From: JAWKWH01 sp041397625
GTDB taxonomy: Bacteria; Pseudomonadota; Alphaproteobacteria; Rhizobiales; Rhizobiaceae
NCBI GenBank assembly: GCA_041397625.1
Contig: JAWKWH010000003.1
Span: 372,001 to 436,000 of the forward strand
Reading direction: 5' to 3'
DNA: 64,000 bases
Shown: piece by piece, positions 15,947 to 24,618 of the stretch
How positions within the stretch are numbered: the stretch's first letter is position 1
How the letters are laid out: every line of letters begins with the position of its first letter
The notes under the pieces: generated by a model
Told to the model about the DNA's origin: nothing
The model's database searches: none
What the model saw: only the letters and a program-made list of their open reading frames with translations
Made by a program: the position numbers and the translations under genes

Positions 15947-17059
15947 ATGAAAATCAGACTGGTTTCGGCGCTCGCGATGATGGCCGGCCCGACCACGACC
16001 GCGCCTGCGGCGGATTTCTCCGGCCTGCTTTCGAGGATCAGCCTGCCGCCGGGGTTCACGATCTCGGTCTTTGCCGAAATGCCGGGCCCGCGATCCATCG
16101 ACATCGACGAGGCGACCGGGGTGATCTATGTGGGGTCGCGCCGCGGCCACGTTTATTCGCTTGTCGACCAGAACGGCGACGGCGTGGCCGACGAGGTGAT
16201 AGAAAGGGCTGACGGGCTCAACGTGCCCAACGGCGTGGCGGTGCGCGACGGCAACCTCTATATCGGCCTGCAGGACAGGATCGTGCGCTGGTCGCCGCCG
16301 GACGCCGCCGACACCACGCGCCCTATCGAACCGCTCGTCACGGTCAGGGACGGGCTGATGAACAAGCGCTCGCATGGCTGGCGCTATACCGATTTCGGAC
16401 CCGACGGCAAGCTCTACGTGGCGCTCGGCGCGCCGTGCAACATCTGCGACCTGGAACAGAATACCGGCAAAATCGCGCGCATGAACCCGGACGGTTCGGA
16501 CTGGGAGATCGTTGCCGACGGCGTGCGCAATTCCGTCGGTTTCGACTGGCATCCGGCAACCGGCGAACTTTGGTTCACCGATAACGGCGCCGACGGCATG
16601 GGCGACGACGTCCCGCCGGACGAACTCAACCGCGTGACCGCCGCCGGCCAGCATTTCGGCTATCCCTATTTCGGCGGCAAGAATACGAAGCTTGCCGGCT
16701 ATGATGACGAAGAACCGATGGGCGAGGTGACGCCTGCGGAGATCGAGTTCCAGGCCCATTCGGCCAATCTCGGCATCGATTTCTATGACGGCTCGATGTT
16801 CCCGGCCGAATATCGCAACGACGCGTTCGTCGCCCAGCACGGCTCCTGGAACCGTTCCGAACCGGTCGGCTATCGCATCATGCGGGTGCGGTTCGACGAG
16901 GCCGGAAACGCGATCGACAGGCAGGTGTTCGCCGATGGCTGGCTGGATGGCGACACGACCATCGGACGGCCGGTCGACATCGAGGAACTGCCGGACGGCT
17001 CGATCCTGGTATCGGACGATTTCGCCGACGTCATCTATCGCATCAGCTACGATGGATAG
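15947..17059 (+). CDS. PQQ-type soluble sugar dehydrogenase-like protein
   Basis: 370-residue beta-propeller protein of the sorbosone/glucose dehydrogenase (GDH-B) family. The start at 15947 (MKIRLVSALAMMAGPTTTAPAA) gives a signal peptide and has AGGGAGA 6 nt upstream. Typical motifs are MPGPRSIDID, VPNGVAVRDG, GWRYTDFGPDGKLYVALGAPCN, ENTGKIARMNPDGSDW and the C-terminal LPDGSILVSDDFADVIYRI. It would act in the periplasm and oxidise aldose-type sugars with a quinone cofactor. No PQQ synthesis genes are in the window. The exact substrate is unknown. Confidence 0.87.
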   Translation: MKIRLVSALAMMAGPTTTAPAADFSGLLSRISLPPGFTISVFAEMPGPRSIDIDEATGVIYVGSRRGHVYSLVDQNGDGVADEVIERADGLNVPNGVAVRDGNLYIGLQDRIVRWSPPDAADTTRPIEPLVTVRDGLMNKRSHGWRYTDFGPDGKLYVALGAPCNICDLEQNTGKIARMNPDGSDWEIVADGVRNSVGFDWHPATGELWFTDNGADGMGDDVPPDELNRVTAAGQHFGYPYFGGKNTKLAGYDDEEPMGEVTPAEIEFQAHSANLGIDFYDGSMFPAEYRNDAFVAQHGSWNRSEPVGYRIMRVRFDEAGNAIDRQVFADGWLDGDTTIGRPVDIEELPDGSILVSDDFADVIYRISYDG

Positions 17060-17149
17060 ACCCGTTCATCCTGTCTTGCCGGCCGGGCCGGGGCCGGTGT
17101 AGCGTCCGCCGCCCGCGCCTGCTTGCGGGCGAGTGAGCGAGGACCAGCC

Positions 17150-17860
17150 ATGCGCGACCGCGTGCTTGTCATCCAGCACCATCCCGATCCGGTCGACGAC
17201 CGGGTTTCGACCTTTCTGACAAGCGCCGGCTTCAGGACGGACCTGCGCCGGCCGTTCGCCGGCGAGGCGCTGGACGAGCCGGACGAAACGCTTGCCGGCA
17301 CGGTGATCCTCGGCGGCGCACATTTCGCCGGCGAGAGCGGCAGGTATCCGTTCCTGCGCGACGAATATCGCTGGATCGACGCCTGCCTGAAGGCGGATGT
17401 GCCGATGCTCGGCATTTGCCTCGGCGCGCAGCAGATCGCCCACCATCTCGGCGCCCCGGTGGGCGCGCCGGAAAGCGGTCTGTGCGAATTCGGCTATTAT
17501 CAGGTGGAGCCGACCGGTGCGGCGGGCGGGTTTCTCGACCGGCCGCGCTGGTTCACCCAGGCGCATTTCCACGCCTTCGGCCTGCCTGCCGGCGCCGAAC
17601 ACCTGGCGCGCAGCGACATGTTCGAGAACCAGGCGTTTCGCCTGGGCGAGCGGGTCTACGGCCTGCAGTTTCATCCGGAGGTGACGGTCGAGGGATTCCG
17701 GCGCTGGCGCGACAGCGATTGGGCGTTCCATGACAAGCCGGGCGCGCAGACGCCGGACGAGCAGACACGGCTGATGATGCTCCACGACGAGGCGCAGGCG
17801 AAATGGTTCTATGCCTTCCTGGGCGGGCTGTTCGGCAAGCCGGAGGTCGTGGGCGGATAA
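17150..17860 (+). CDS. Class I glutamine amidotransferase-like protein
   Basis: 236-residue stand-alone GATase domain. The nucleophile cysteine lies in GICLGAQQIAHHLG and the His/Glu pair in LQFHPEVT, completing the Cys-His-Glu triad. The start at 17150 (MRDRVLVIQHHPD) is the conserved family N-terminus; an in-frame upstream ATG at 17123 adds nine residues without family resemblance. Such proteins are often annotated as GMP synthase-like, or as gamma-glutamyl hydrolases in polyamine or amino-sugar catabolism. No synthetase partner is nearby, so the acceptor is unknown. Confidence 0.87.
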   Translation: MRDRVLVIQHHPDPVDDRVSTFLTSAGFRTDLRRPFAGEALDEPDETLAGTVILGGAHFAGESGRYPFLRDEYRWIDACLKADVPMLGICLGAQQIAHHLGAPVGAPESGLCEFGYYQVEPTGAAGGFLDRPRWFTQAHFHAFGLPAGAEHLARSDMFENQAFRLGERVYGLQFHPEVTVEGFRRWRDSDWAFHDKPGAQTPDEQTRLMMLHDEAQAKWFYAFLGGLFGKPEVVGG

Positions 17861-17881
17861 GCCGGCCGGCCGGCGCTGCGG

Positions 17882-18169
17882 TCAGTTGTTCCGGGGGTCG
17901 GATTCCGCCCGCCAGGCGAGCCTGGCGATGGCGATGCAGGCCCAGACGGCCGGCAGGGAGACCGCCACGCCGAGCACGATGAGCGTGATGCCCGCCACGT
18001 GCAGGAAACCGGAGAGCGCCCAGATCGCGGCGGCATCGGCAAACGCGATCTCGCTGCCCATGAGCACGGTTGCCGCAAGCGCGCCAAGTATGCCGAGGGC
18101 GGTGATCTTGTTGTGGATGGAAGGATCGGTTGCCGGGAGGCTTTGCTCTTTCGCGGTCTGCTGCGACAT
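17882..18169 (-). CDS. Small membrane protein of unknown function
   Basis: 95-residue protein with two hydrophobic segments (ALGILGALAATVLMGSEIAFA and HVAGITLIVLGVAVSLPAVWAC). The start chosen is the ATG at 18169 because a TGGAGAA sequence lies about 10 nt upstream; a TTG at 18190 is an alternative that would itself overlap that sequence. It is convergent with the GATase gene (21 bp) and divergent from the caspase-TPR gene across about 190 bp. I do not recognise the family. Confidence 0.6.
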   Translation of the reverse strand: MSQQTAKEQSLPATDPSIHNKITALGILGALAATVLMGSEIAFADAAAIWALSGFLHVAGITLIVLGVAVSLPAVWACIAIARLAWRAESDPRNN

Positions 18170-18358
18170 GGTCGGCGGTTCTCCAGACAAGGCGGCCCAA
18201 AGCGGCCGGGCAGGATTGCAACACCCGAAATGTGTCGGATCGAAGGCGGATCCGCTGGCGTGTCACGCCGCGCGTCGGTGCCTGCCGGCACGCTTGCCAT
18301 GATTGGCTCAAGATGGTGACATACATGATTGCCGCAGTAAGGGCCGGGAACCTCGATT

Positions 18359-20776
18359 TTGAAATCTGTCTGGCAATACTGGCTGATCATTGCCGCCTGG
18401 CTGGTTTTACTCGTTCCGGCCAATGTCGGCGTGGCCGTGGCGGAGGCGCTGCGTGGCCAGGCGCTTGTCATCGGCCAGTCGGGTTACGCCCATCTGCCGG
18501 CGCTGCCCAATCCGGTCAACGACGCGCGGGCGGTCGCGGGCTTGCTCGAACGATTGGGTTTCTCGGTGAAGCTTGCCGAAAACCGTGACGCCGATGCGCT
18601 TGCCGCTGACGTCGACGGATTTGTCGAGGCGGTCTCCGGCGCCGATGTCGCGCTGGTCTATTTCTCCGGCCATGGCGTCGAGGCGGGCGGCGAGAACTTC
18701 CTGCTGCCGGTCGATGCCGAGCCCGGCGTGCTCGACGCGGGCAAGGGCCTGGTGTCGCTGTCCGCACTCCTCGCACCGCTGCGTGCCCGTACCGACATCG
18801 TCATACTGTTGATCGATGCCTGCCGCACGAACCCGTTTCCGCCGGGAACGACGGTGCTGACCGGCGACGGCCCCGCCGGTGTTCCGGTCGGAAAGGAGGG
18901 GCTCGGCATTTCGCGCGGAATGACAATTCTCTCCGATGGCGGCGATGCCGAAAACCTCGGCCAGGTCATCGGATTTGCCGCCGAGCCGGGCAGGGCGGCG
19001 CTCGACGGCGAGGCCGGCGGCAACAGCCCCTATGCGGCGGCGCTGATCAAGCATTTCTCCGCCGGCGAGCAGCGGTTTTCCGACATCATGACCATGGTCA
19101 CCGAGGAGGTTTATCTGAAGACCGGAACCCGGCAGCGGCCATGGACGAATGCCAGCTTGCGGCGCCTGCTTTATTTCGGCGGCAACGCCGAGGAGGAACA
19201 GGGCGACGAAGGCGAACTGCGCGGCGCGCGGCGCGACCTGCTCCTGACGATCGCGGCGACGCCGGAGGCGACGCGGTCCTATGTCGAGCGCCTGGCGGGT
19301 CGCGAGGACCTGCCGCTCGACGCGCTTTATGGTATGTTGGCGGAGCTCGATGTCGACACCAGCGCCGGTCCGGCGCAGATCGGCCGGCAATTGCGCCAGG
19401 GCGCTGAAAACCTGAAACGGTTTCTCGCCGAACGGGTAACACCGGCGCGCTCCGACGCGGAATTGAAGCGCCTTGCCGGCCTTGCCGCGCGCGCCGAGGC
19501 GGAAGGCGCGATCGGGCTTGCCCGCAAATACCGCGCCATGGCGTCCGCGCGTGCAGACGATCTGTCGATCGCGCTGGACAAGCGCGAAGGCGAACTGTCC
19601 GCGGACAGGCTGGAGCTTGCCTCCGTCTACGCCGACCACGCGGAAACCGCGCTGCTGTCGTTCGACTACGGGCTTGCCGCCGACCGGTTTCGTGCTGCCT
19701 TCGAACAAGCGGAAAACTGGGATGATGCCCGCGCCTTCCGCTACCGGCTGGGCGAGGCCGATGCGCTGACAAACCAGGGCAGCCTTGCCGGCGACCAGGA
19801 TGTCCTGCGCCGGGCAATCGATGTCTACGAGGACGCGCTTCGTCTCGCGCCGCGCGATGAGAGGCCGCGCGACTGGGCCGAGGCGAAGAACAATCTGGCG
19901 GGTGCCTGGTGGTCGCTCGGCCGGCGCGAGGAGGGTTTCAAGTCGTTCGATATCGCGCTTGCCGCCTATCGCGAGGCTTTGGAGGAGCGGCCGCGTGGCG
20001 AGGTTCCGGTGCTGTGGGCCAAGACGCACAACAATATCGGCAACGTGCTCGCCGAGATAGGACTGCGCCAGGAAGGCACGAAGTGGCTGAACGACGCGGT
20101 CAAGGCCTACCGGCAGGCGCTGAAGGTGTTCTCGCCCGACAGGGAACCGTTCTACTTCGCGGTCACCCAGAGCAATATCGGCAATGCGCTGCTCAACATC
20201 GGCATGCGCGGCAAGGGAACGAAAACGCTCAACCGCGCCGTGGAGGCGCTGGAGACGGCGCTTGCGCACCAGTCGCCCGACGACGAACCGCTGGCCTGGA
20301 GCGCGGCGCAGCGCAACCTCGCCAACACCTATCTGGCAATCGGCGAGCGAAAGCGTGACACCGGATCGATCGAACAGGCGGTCGAAGCCTATCACGCCAC
20401 GCTCGAGGTGCAGACGCGCGACCAGATGCCGGCGGAGTGGGCGGTCACGCAGATCAATCTCGGCAACGCGCTCAAGACGATGGGAAAACTGACCGGCGAA
20501 ACTGCCCGTTTCGAGGAAGCGGCAAATGCGTTTAAGGCGGCGCTGTCGCAATGGACGTTCGAGAAATCGCCCAGGGATTGGGGCGTGGCGATGATCGAGC
20601 TCGGCGGTACCAGGCTGGAGATCGGCAAGATTTCCGGAGACCGGGACATGGTGATGGACGGAAAGGCGATTGTCGAGGAGGCGCGCGATGCCTTCCTCGA
20701 TGCAGGTTACGACCAGTACCGTGGGTTCTTCGACAACGAGCTGAAGCCGTTCGACGAGGCGCTGGCGAAGCTGTAG
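18359..20776 (+). CDS. Caspase-like protein with C-terminal TPR repeats
   Basis: 805-residue protein with an N-terminal signal peptide or anchor (VWQYWLIIAAWLVLLVPANVG), a peptidase C14 domain (about residues 32-280) with intact His105 (YFSGHG) and Cys155 (IDACRTNPF), a helical middle region, and from about residue 420 a series of TPR-like repeats spaced roughly 55 residues. Each repeat contains a version of W-A-x-x-x-x-N-L/I-G-N-A followed by AVxAYxxAL. The TTG at 18359 is the only plausible start before the signal sequence. The repeats suggest protein recognition and the export signal an envelope location. Its relation to the smaller caspase at 6348 is only at domain level. Confidence 0.87.
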   Translation: MKSVWQYWLIIAAWLVLLVPANVGVAVAEALRGQALVIGQSGYAHLPALPNPVNDARAVAGLLERLGFSVKLAENRDADALAADVDGFVEAVSGADVALVYFSGHGVEAGGENFLLPVDAEPGVLDAGKGLVSLSALLAPLRARTDIVILLIDACRTNPFPPGTTVLTGDGPAGVPVGKEGLGISRGMTILSDGGDAENLGQVIGFAAEPGRAALDGEAGGNSPYAAALIKHFSAGEQRFSDIMTMVTEEVYLKTGTRQRPWTNASLRRLLYFGGNAEEEQGDEGELRGARRDLLLTIAATPEATRSYVERLAGREDLPLDALYGMLAELDVDTSAGPAQIGRQLRQGAENLKRFLAERVTPARSDAELKRLAGLAARAEAEGAIGLARKYRAMASARADDLSIALDKREGELSADRLELASVYADHAETALLSFDYGLAADRFRAAFEQAENWDDARAFRYRLGEADALTNQGSLAGDQDVLRRAIDVYEDALRLAPRDERPRDWAEAKNNLAGAWWSLGRREEGFKSFDIALAAYREALEERPRGEVPVLWAKTHNNIGNVLAEIGLRQEGTKWLNDAVKAYRQALKVFSPDREPFYFAVTQSNIGNALLNIGMRGKGTKTLNRAVEALETALAHQSPDDEPLAWSAAQRNLANTYLAIGERKRDTGSIEQAVEAYHATLEVQTRDQMPAEWAVTQINLGNALKTMGKLTGETARFEEAANAFKAALSQWTFEKSPRDWGVAMIELGGTRLEIGKISGDRDMVMDGKAIVEEARDAFLDAGYDQYRGFFDNELKPFDEALAKL

Positions 20777-20802
20777 CCGGAAGCGTGAATGTCGAAGCCG
20801 CT

Positions 20803-22431
20803 CTAGCGATGCTCCTCCTCACTGGCGCTGACCAGCGCGCGGTTGAAGTAGCGCAGCGCTTTGACATGGCTTGCCTTGGCGATGATGGTCGAGGGGTGCT
20901 GCGGGTCGGTCACCGGCAGGCTGGCATGGCCGCCGGTATCGAAGGCGCGCAGTGCCTGGTCGAGCGAATCGGTGGGTTTCAGCGCCGGCACGCCGCGCTC
21001 GGCGTCGAACTCGGTGTCGTCGTCCTCGCCGACAGGGTCCATGAAATCCATCACCCGCGTGTGATGGGTTACCGTCGTGTGCGGACCGTCGGTGACGAAA
21101 ATGCCGCGCATTTCGAGCTGCCACTGGAACCATGAATGGCCGTGCACCGCCTGGGTGATGCCGTGGGCGATGGCGACGCAAAGCAACAGCGCCACCGACA
21201 GCGTGTAGCCGCCGGTCAGTTCGAAGACGATCATCGTGGTCGAGATCGGCGCGCCGAGCACGGCGCCGGCCACAGCGCCCATGCCGAGGATGGCATAGAG
21301 GCCGTTGGACGAGGCCAGCTCGGGAAAGATCGAAGAGGCGATGATGCCGAAGGCGCCGCCGGCGAGCGCGCCGAGATAAAGCGACGGCGAGAAAATGCCG
21401 CCGCCGAAGCGCGCGGCGAGCGTGATCGCGGTCGCGGCCGTCTTGGCGACGATCAGCAGCAACAACAGATAGAGCGGCAACTGGTTCCACAGCGCCATGT
21501 CGGTGACTTCGTAGCCGACGCCGAGCACATGCGGAAAGGCGATGGCGATCAGGCCGACGGCGAACCCGCCGATGACCGGCCGCGTCCACAGCGGCACGGT
21601 GATCTTGCGCGAGACGAAATCGGCCGCAAACAGCGAGAACTCGAACAGGATCGCCACCGCCGCCGCCGTGATGCCGAGCAGCGCAAACGCCGGGAATTCC
21701 CAGTAGGAGGTGACCTGGTATTCCGGCAGGAAGAACGCCGCCGCGTCGCCGAACCAGACCCGCGACAACAGGCTGCCGGCCGACGACGCAATGACGATCG
21801 GCACGAAGGAGCGCATCGAGTAGTGGCCGAGGATAACCTCGTGGGCGAACAGCACGCCGGCGATCGGCGCGTTGAACGAGGCGGCGATTGCCGAGGCGAC
21901 GCCGCAGGCAAGCAGGGTGCGCCGGCTCGCCTGCGGCAGGCCGGTCCGTTCGGCGATCGCCGAGGCCAGCGTTCCGCCCAGATGGATGACCGGTCCCTCG
22001 CGGCCGCCGCTTGTGCCGCTGCCGAGCGAAATGGTGGTGATCAGCGCCGACCAGAGCCCATCGGAGAGCGACAGCTTGCGGCCGGAAAGCGCCCGCGCCT
22101 CGATGACATCGGCGACGCCGCCGGCACGGCGCGAGCTGATGCGGGTGAGCAGCAGGCCGACGACCAGCCCGCCGGCGACGGGGGCGGCGAGGATCGTGTA
22201 CCAGGGCAGGTCGAGCGCGGCGGTCAACACCTTTTCGGACCGCGTTGCCAGCCATGGAAGCTGGAACAGGCCGATCAGTTCGCGGAACAGAATCGCGGCG
22301 ACACCGACGCCGAAGCCGACCAGCAGCGACAGGATCCAGATCAGCGGCTGCTTCTCGCTGGCGAAGCGCTTCAGATGCGGTTCGACCCAGGAGCGTACAA
22401 TGTGGGGCAGGCGGGCAAGGTGCGCGAGCAT
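20803..22431 (-). CDS. ClC-family chloride channel/transporter with CBS-like tail
   Basis: 542-residue membrane protein of the ClC family. GSGTSGGREGPVIHLGG carries the gating glutamate, Glu145, and GGGIFSPSLYLGA forms the second anion-binding motif. At the position of the intracellular proton glutamate of E. coli ClcA (second Glu of IIEEM), the aligned segment FAHEVIL has Val199 by eye. Valine there is typical of ClC channels rather than H+/Cl- exchangers. The C-terminal region (VPALKPTDSLDQALRAFDTGGHASLPVTD) resembles a CBS domain. The gene lies 21 bp downstream of the thioesterase gene on the same strand. The channel-type reading depends on a hand alignment. Confidence 0.9.
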   Translation of the reverse strand: MLAHLARLPHIVRSWVEPHLKRFASEKQPLIWILSLLVGFGVGVAAILFRELIGLFQLPWLATRSEKVLTAALDLPWYTILAAPVAGGLVVGLLLTRISSRRAGGVADVIEARALSGRKLSLSDGLWSALITTISLGSGTSGGREGPVIHLGGTLASAIAERTGLPQASRRTLLACGVASAIAASFNAPIAGVLFAHEVILGHYSMRSFVPIVIASSAGSLLSRVWFGDAAAFFLPEYQVTSYWEFPAFALLGITAAAVAILFEFSLFAADFVSRKITVPLWTRPVIGGFAVGLIAIAFPHVLGVGYEVTDMALWNQLPLYLLLLLIVAKTAATAITLAARFGGGIFSPSLYLGALAGGAFGIIASSIFPELASSNGLYAILGMGAVAGAVLGAPISTTMIVFELTGGYTLSVALLLCVAIAHGITQAVHGHSWFQWQLEMRGIFVTDGPHTTVTHHTRVMDFMDPVGEDDDTEFDAERGVPALKPTDSLDQALRAFDTGGHASLPVTDPQHPSTIIAKASHVKALRYFNRALVSASEEEHR

Positions 22432-22452
22432 GAGGCGGGCTATCCGTCCACC

Positions 22453-22938
22453 TCAGCCGGCTTTGCGGCGGATGCCGATGGTTCGGCCGATGCGGTCGGG
22501 TCGCGGCACGGCGGCGTGGTCCGCGGCCATGGCGGCGACGTTGGCGGCAATATCGCCGGGAAAGGCGGCCACCCTTGGCCCGCTCATGTCGACATGCAGC
22601 GACAGGGCCTCGCAGGTCGCCGACAGCCAGCCGTCGACGTGGCTCAACTCCTGATAGACGTGCAGCCGCTTCTCGTCGTGATCGACGAGATGGAAGGTGC
22701 AGCGCACCGCGTCGCCCAGATGCAGTTCGCGCAGATAGCAGACATGGATTTCGGCGGTGTAGATCGACAGGCCGCGATCGCGAAGATAGTCGGCTCCGAT
22801 GCCGAGCCTGTCGAAGGCCTGATCGGCACAGCGGTCGAATAAGACGTTGTAGTAGGCCATGTTCATGTGGCCGTTATAGTCGATCCAGTCCTTTTCCACC
22901 GGCATCGGCGCGGACAGGAACGGTGCTGAGACGGGCAT
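22453..22938 (-). CDS. Hotdog-fold thioesterase
   Basis: 161-residue 4-hydroxybenzoyl-CoA-thioesterase-like protein. The signature DWIDYNGHMNMAYYNVLFDRCADQA places the catalytic Asp/Asn region at the N-terminus, as in YbgC/FadM-type enzymes. The start at 22938 (MPVSAPFLSAPMPVEKDW) has AGGAAA 6 nt upstream; an upstream in-frame ATG at 22971 adds a segment without family resemblance. It probably hydrolyses short acyl-CoA or a betainyl/carnityl-type CoA ester; the substrate is unknown. It is transcribed away from the flavoprotein oxidase gene at 23070. Confidence 0.85.
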   Translation of the reverse strand: MPVSAPFLSAPMPVEKDWIDYNGHMNMAYYNVLFDRCADQAFDRLGIGADYLRDRGLSIYTAEIHVCYLRELHLGDAVRCTFHLVDHDEKRLHVYQELSHVDGWLSATCEALSLHVDMSGPRVAAFPGDIAANVAAMAADHAAVPRPDRIGRTIGIRRKAG

Positions 22939-23069
22939 GCGAAATTTCCTGTGTTCAGAATCTCTTGCCACCTGCGGTGAAAGTGGTGGACAAATCGATA
23001 TGCGCGGTCAGATTAACGTTCCTGCGCCCCCGTACAAGGGGTTGGAAGCGGTCCAAGCGGAGAGATCGA

Positions 23070-24479
23070 ATGGCACTGGCGAACATGCCGCGCGTTGAGC
23101 GCAACGAGGCGGGCATCCGCACGGCTGTCTCGGTGCTGAAGCAGCGCTTTGGCGAGAGGCTCAGCACCGGCGAGGCGGTGCGCCAGCAGCACAGCCATAC
23201 CACCACCTATCTGCCAAGCCAGTTGCCCGACGCGGTGGTGTTCGCCGATACCGCCGACGATGTGCGCCACGTCGTCGGCATCTGCGCCGAGCATCGCGCA
23301 CCGGTGATCCCGTTCGGGGTCGGCACGTCGCTTGAGGGCCATGTCAATGCGCCGGCCGGCGGCGTTTCGCTCGACCTGTCGGGCATGAACCGCGTCGTCG
23401 AGGTGCATCCGGAGGATCTCGACTGTACCGTCGAGCCGGGCGTGACGCGCGAAGACCTCAACACCTACCTGCGCGATACCGGCCTGTTCTTTCCCATCGA
23501 CCCCGGCGCCAATGCGACGCTCGGCGGCATGGCCTCGACAAGGGCGTCGGGCACCAACGCCGTACGTTACGGCACGATGCGCGAGAACGTGATCTCGCTG
23601 CGCGCGGTCCTTGCCGACGGCAGCGAGATCAGGACCGCCAGCAGGGCCAAGAAATCCTCGGCCGGTTACGACCTGACCAGACTGCTGGTGGGCTCGGAAG
23701 GCACGCTCGGCATCATCACCGAGCTTACCGTGCGGTTGCAGGGCATACCGCAGTCGATCGGCGGCGGCGTCTGCCCGTTCCCGACCGTCGAGGCGGCGTG
23801 CAACGCCGTGATCACGACCATCCAGTCGGGCATTCCGGTGGCCCGTATCGAGCTTTTGAACGCGCTGCAGATGAAGGCGACCAACCTCTATTCGGGCCTT
23901 GGCTATCCCGAAAGCCCGTGCCTGTTCGTCGAGTTCCACGGCAGCGAGGCGGGCGTGAAAGAGCAGTCCGAATCCTTCGGCGAGATCGCCGAGGAGTTCG
24001 GCGGCGGACCGTTCATGTGGACGAGTGTCGCCGAGGAGCGCAGCAAACTGTGGAAAGCGCGCCACGACGCCTATTGGGCGGGCTTCACGCTCAGGCCCGG
24101 CGCCAAGGCGGTGGCGACGGATGTCTGCGTGCCGATTTCCAGGCTCGCAGAGTGCATCGCTAGGGCCGAGGCGGATCTGGACGAGCTCGGTCTGATCGCG
24201 CCGATCCTCGGCCACGTCGGCGACGGCAACTTCCATGTCGCGCCGCTGATCGACGTCGATGATCCCGCCGAGATCGGTCTTTGCGAGCAGTTTCTCGAAC
24301 GTCTTGGTCGCCTGGCGTTCGAGATGGACGGCACCTGCACCGGCGAGCACGGGATCGGTCAGGGCAAGGCCGGCTTCATGGAGATGGAGCATGGCGCCGG
24401 CGTGGCAGTGATGCGCTCGATCAAGCAGGCGCTCGATCCGCTCGATATCATGAACCCGGGCAAGATCCTGCCGGCCTGA
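23070..24479 (+). CDS. FAD-linked D-2-hydroxyacid dehydrogenase (D-lactate/glycolate type)
   Basis: 469-residue flavoprotein of the VAO/PCMH family, like cytochrome-linked D-lactate dehydrogenase and GlcD. The start at 23070 has GGAGAGAT upstream and begins MALANMPRVERNEAG. The FAD-binding segment includes VIPFGVGTSLEGHVNAP, PGANATLGGMASTRASG and RLLVGSEGTLGIITE. The C-terminal domain ends with the conserved GTCTGEHGIGQGKAGFM and DPLDIMNPGKILP. It would oxidise D-lactate or a related acid at the membrane and pass electrons to cytochrome or quinone. No glcE or glcF partner is present, favouring the single-subunit D-lactate type. Confidence 0.9.
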   Translation: MALANMPRVERNEAGIRTAVSVLKQRFGERLSTGEAVRQQHSHTTTYLPSQLPDAVVFADTADDVRHVVGICAEHRAPVIPFGVGTSLEGHVNAPAGGVSLDLSGMNRVVEVHPEDLDCTVEPGVTREDLNTYLRDTGLFFPIDPGANATLGGMASTRASGTNAVRYGTMRENVISLRAVLADGSEIRTASRAKKSSAGYDLTRLLVGSEGTLGIITELTVRLQGIPQSIGGGVCPFPTVEAACNAVITTIQSGIPVARIELLNALQMKATNLYSGLGYPESPCLFVEFHGSEAGVKEQSESFGEIAEEFGGGPFMWTSVAEERSKLWKARHDAYWAGFTLRPGAKAVATDVCVPISRLAECIARAEADLDELGLIAPILGHVGDGNFHVAPLIDVDDPAEIGLCEQFLERLGRLAFEMDGTCTGEHGIGQGKAGFMEMEHGAGVAVMRSIKQALDPLDIMNPGKILPA

Positions 24480-24618
24480 AATGGCCTTGATTTGACCGTC
24501 AAGCCGGGCATGACCGGTCAGTAGTTGATCTGCTTGCCACTTTGTCGTCATTTGACTAGGGCTTAAATCATGGTTTGCGGATAGGCGCCGAACGCCACCG
24601 TTTTGCGGGAGGATTATC

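Noticed and set aside
18407..20551. 714-residue minus-strand frame opposite the caspase-TPR gene
   Set aside because: No family resemblance or ribosome-binding sequence; it is explained by codon bias in the real plus-strand gene.
21136..22842. 568-residue plus-strand frame across the ClC and thioesterase genes
   Set aside because: Low-complexity, Gly/Arg/Asp/Gln-rich composition and two real genes on the other strand.
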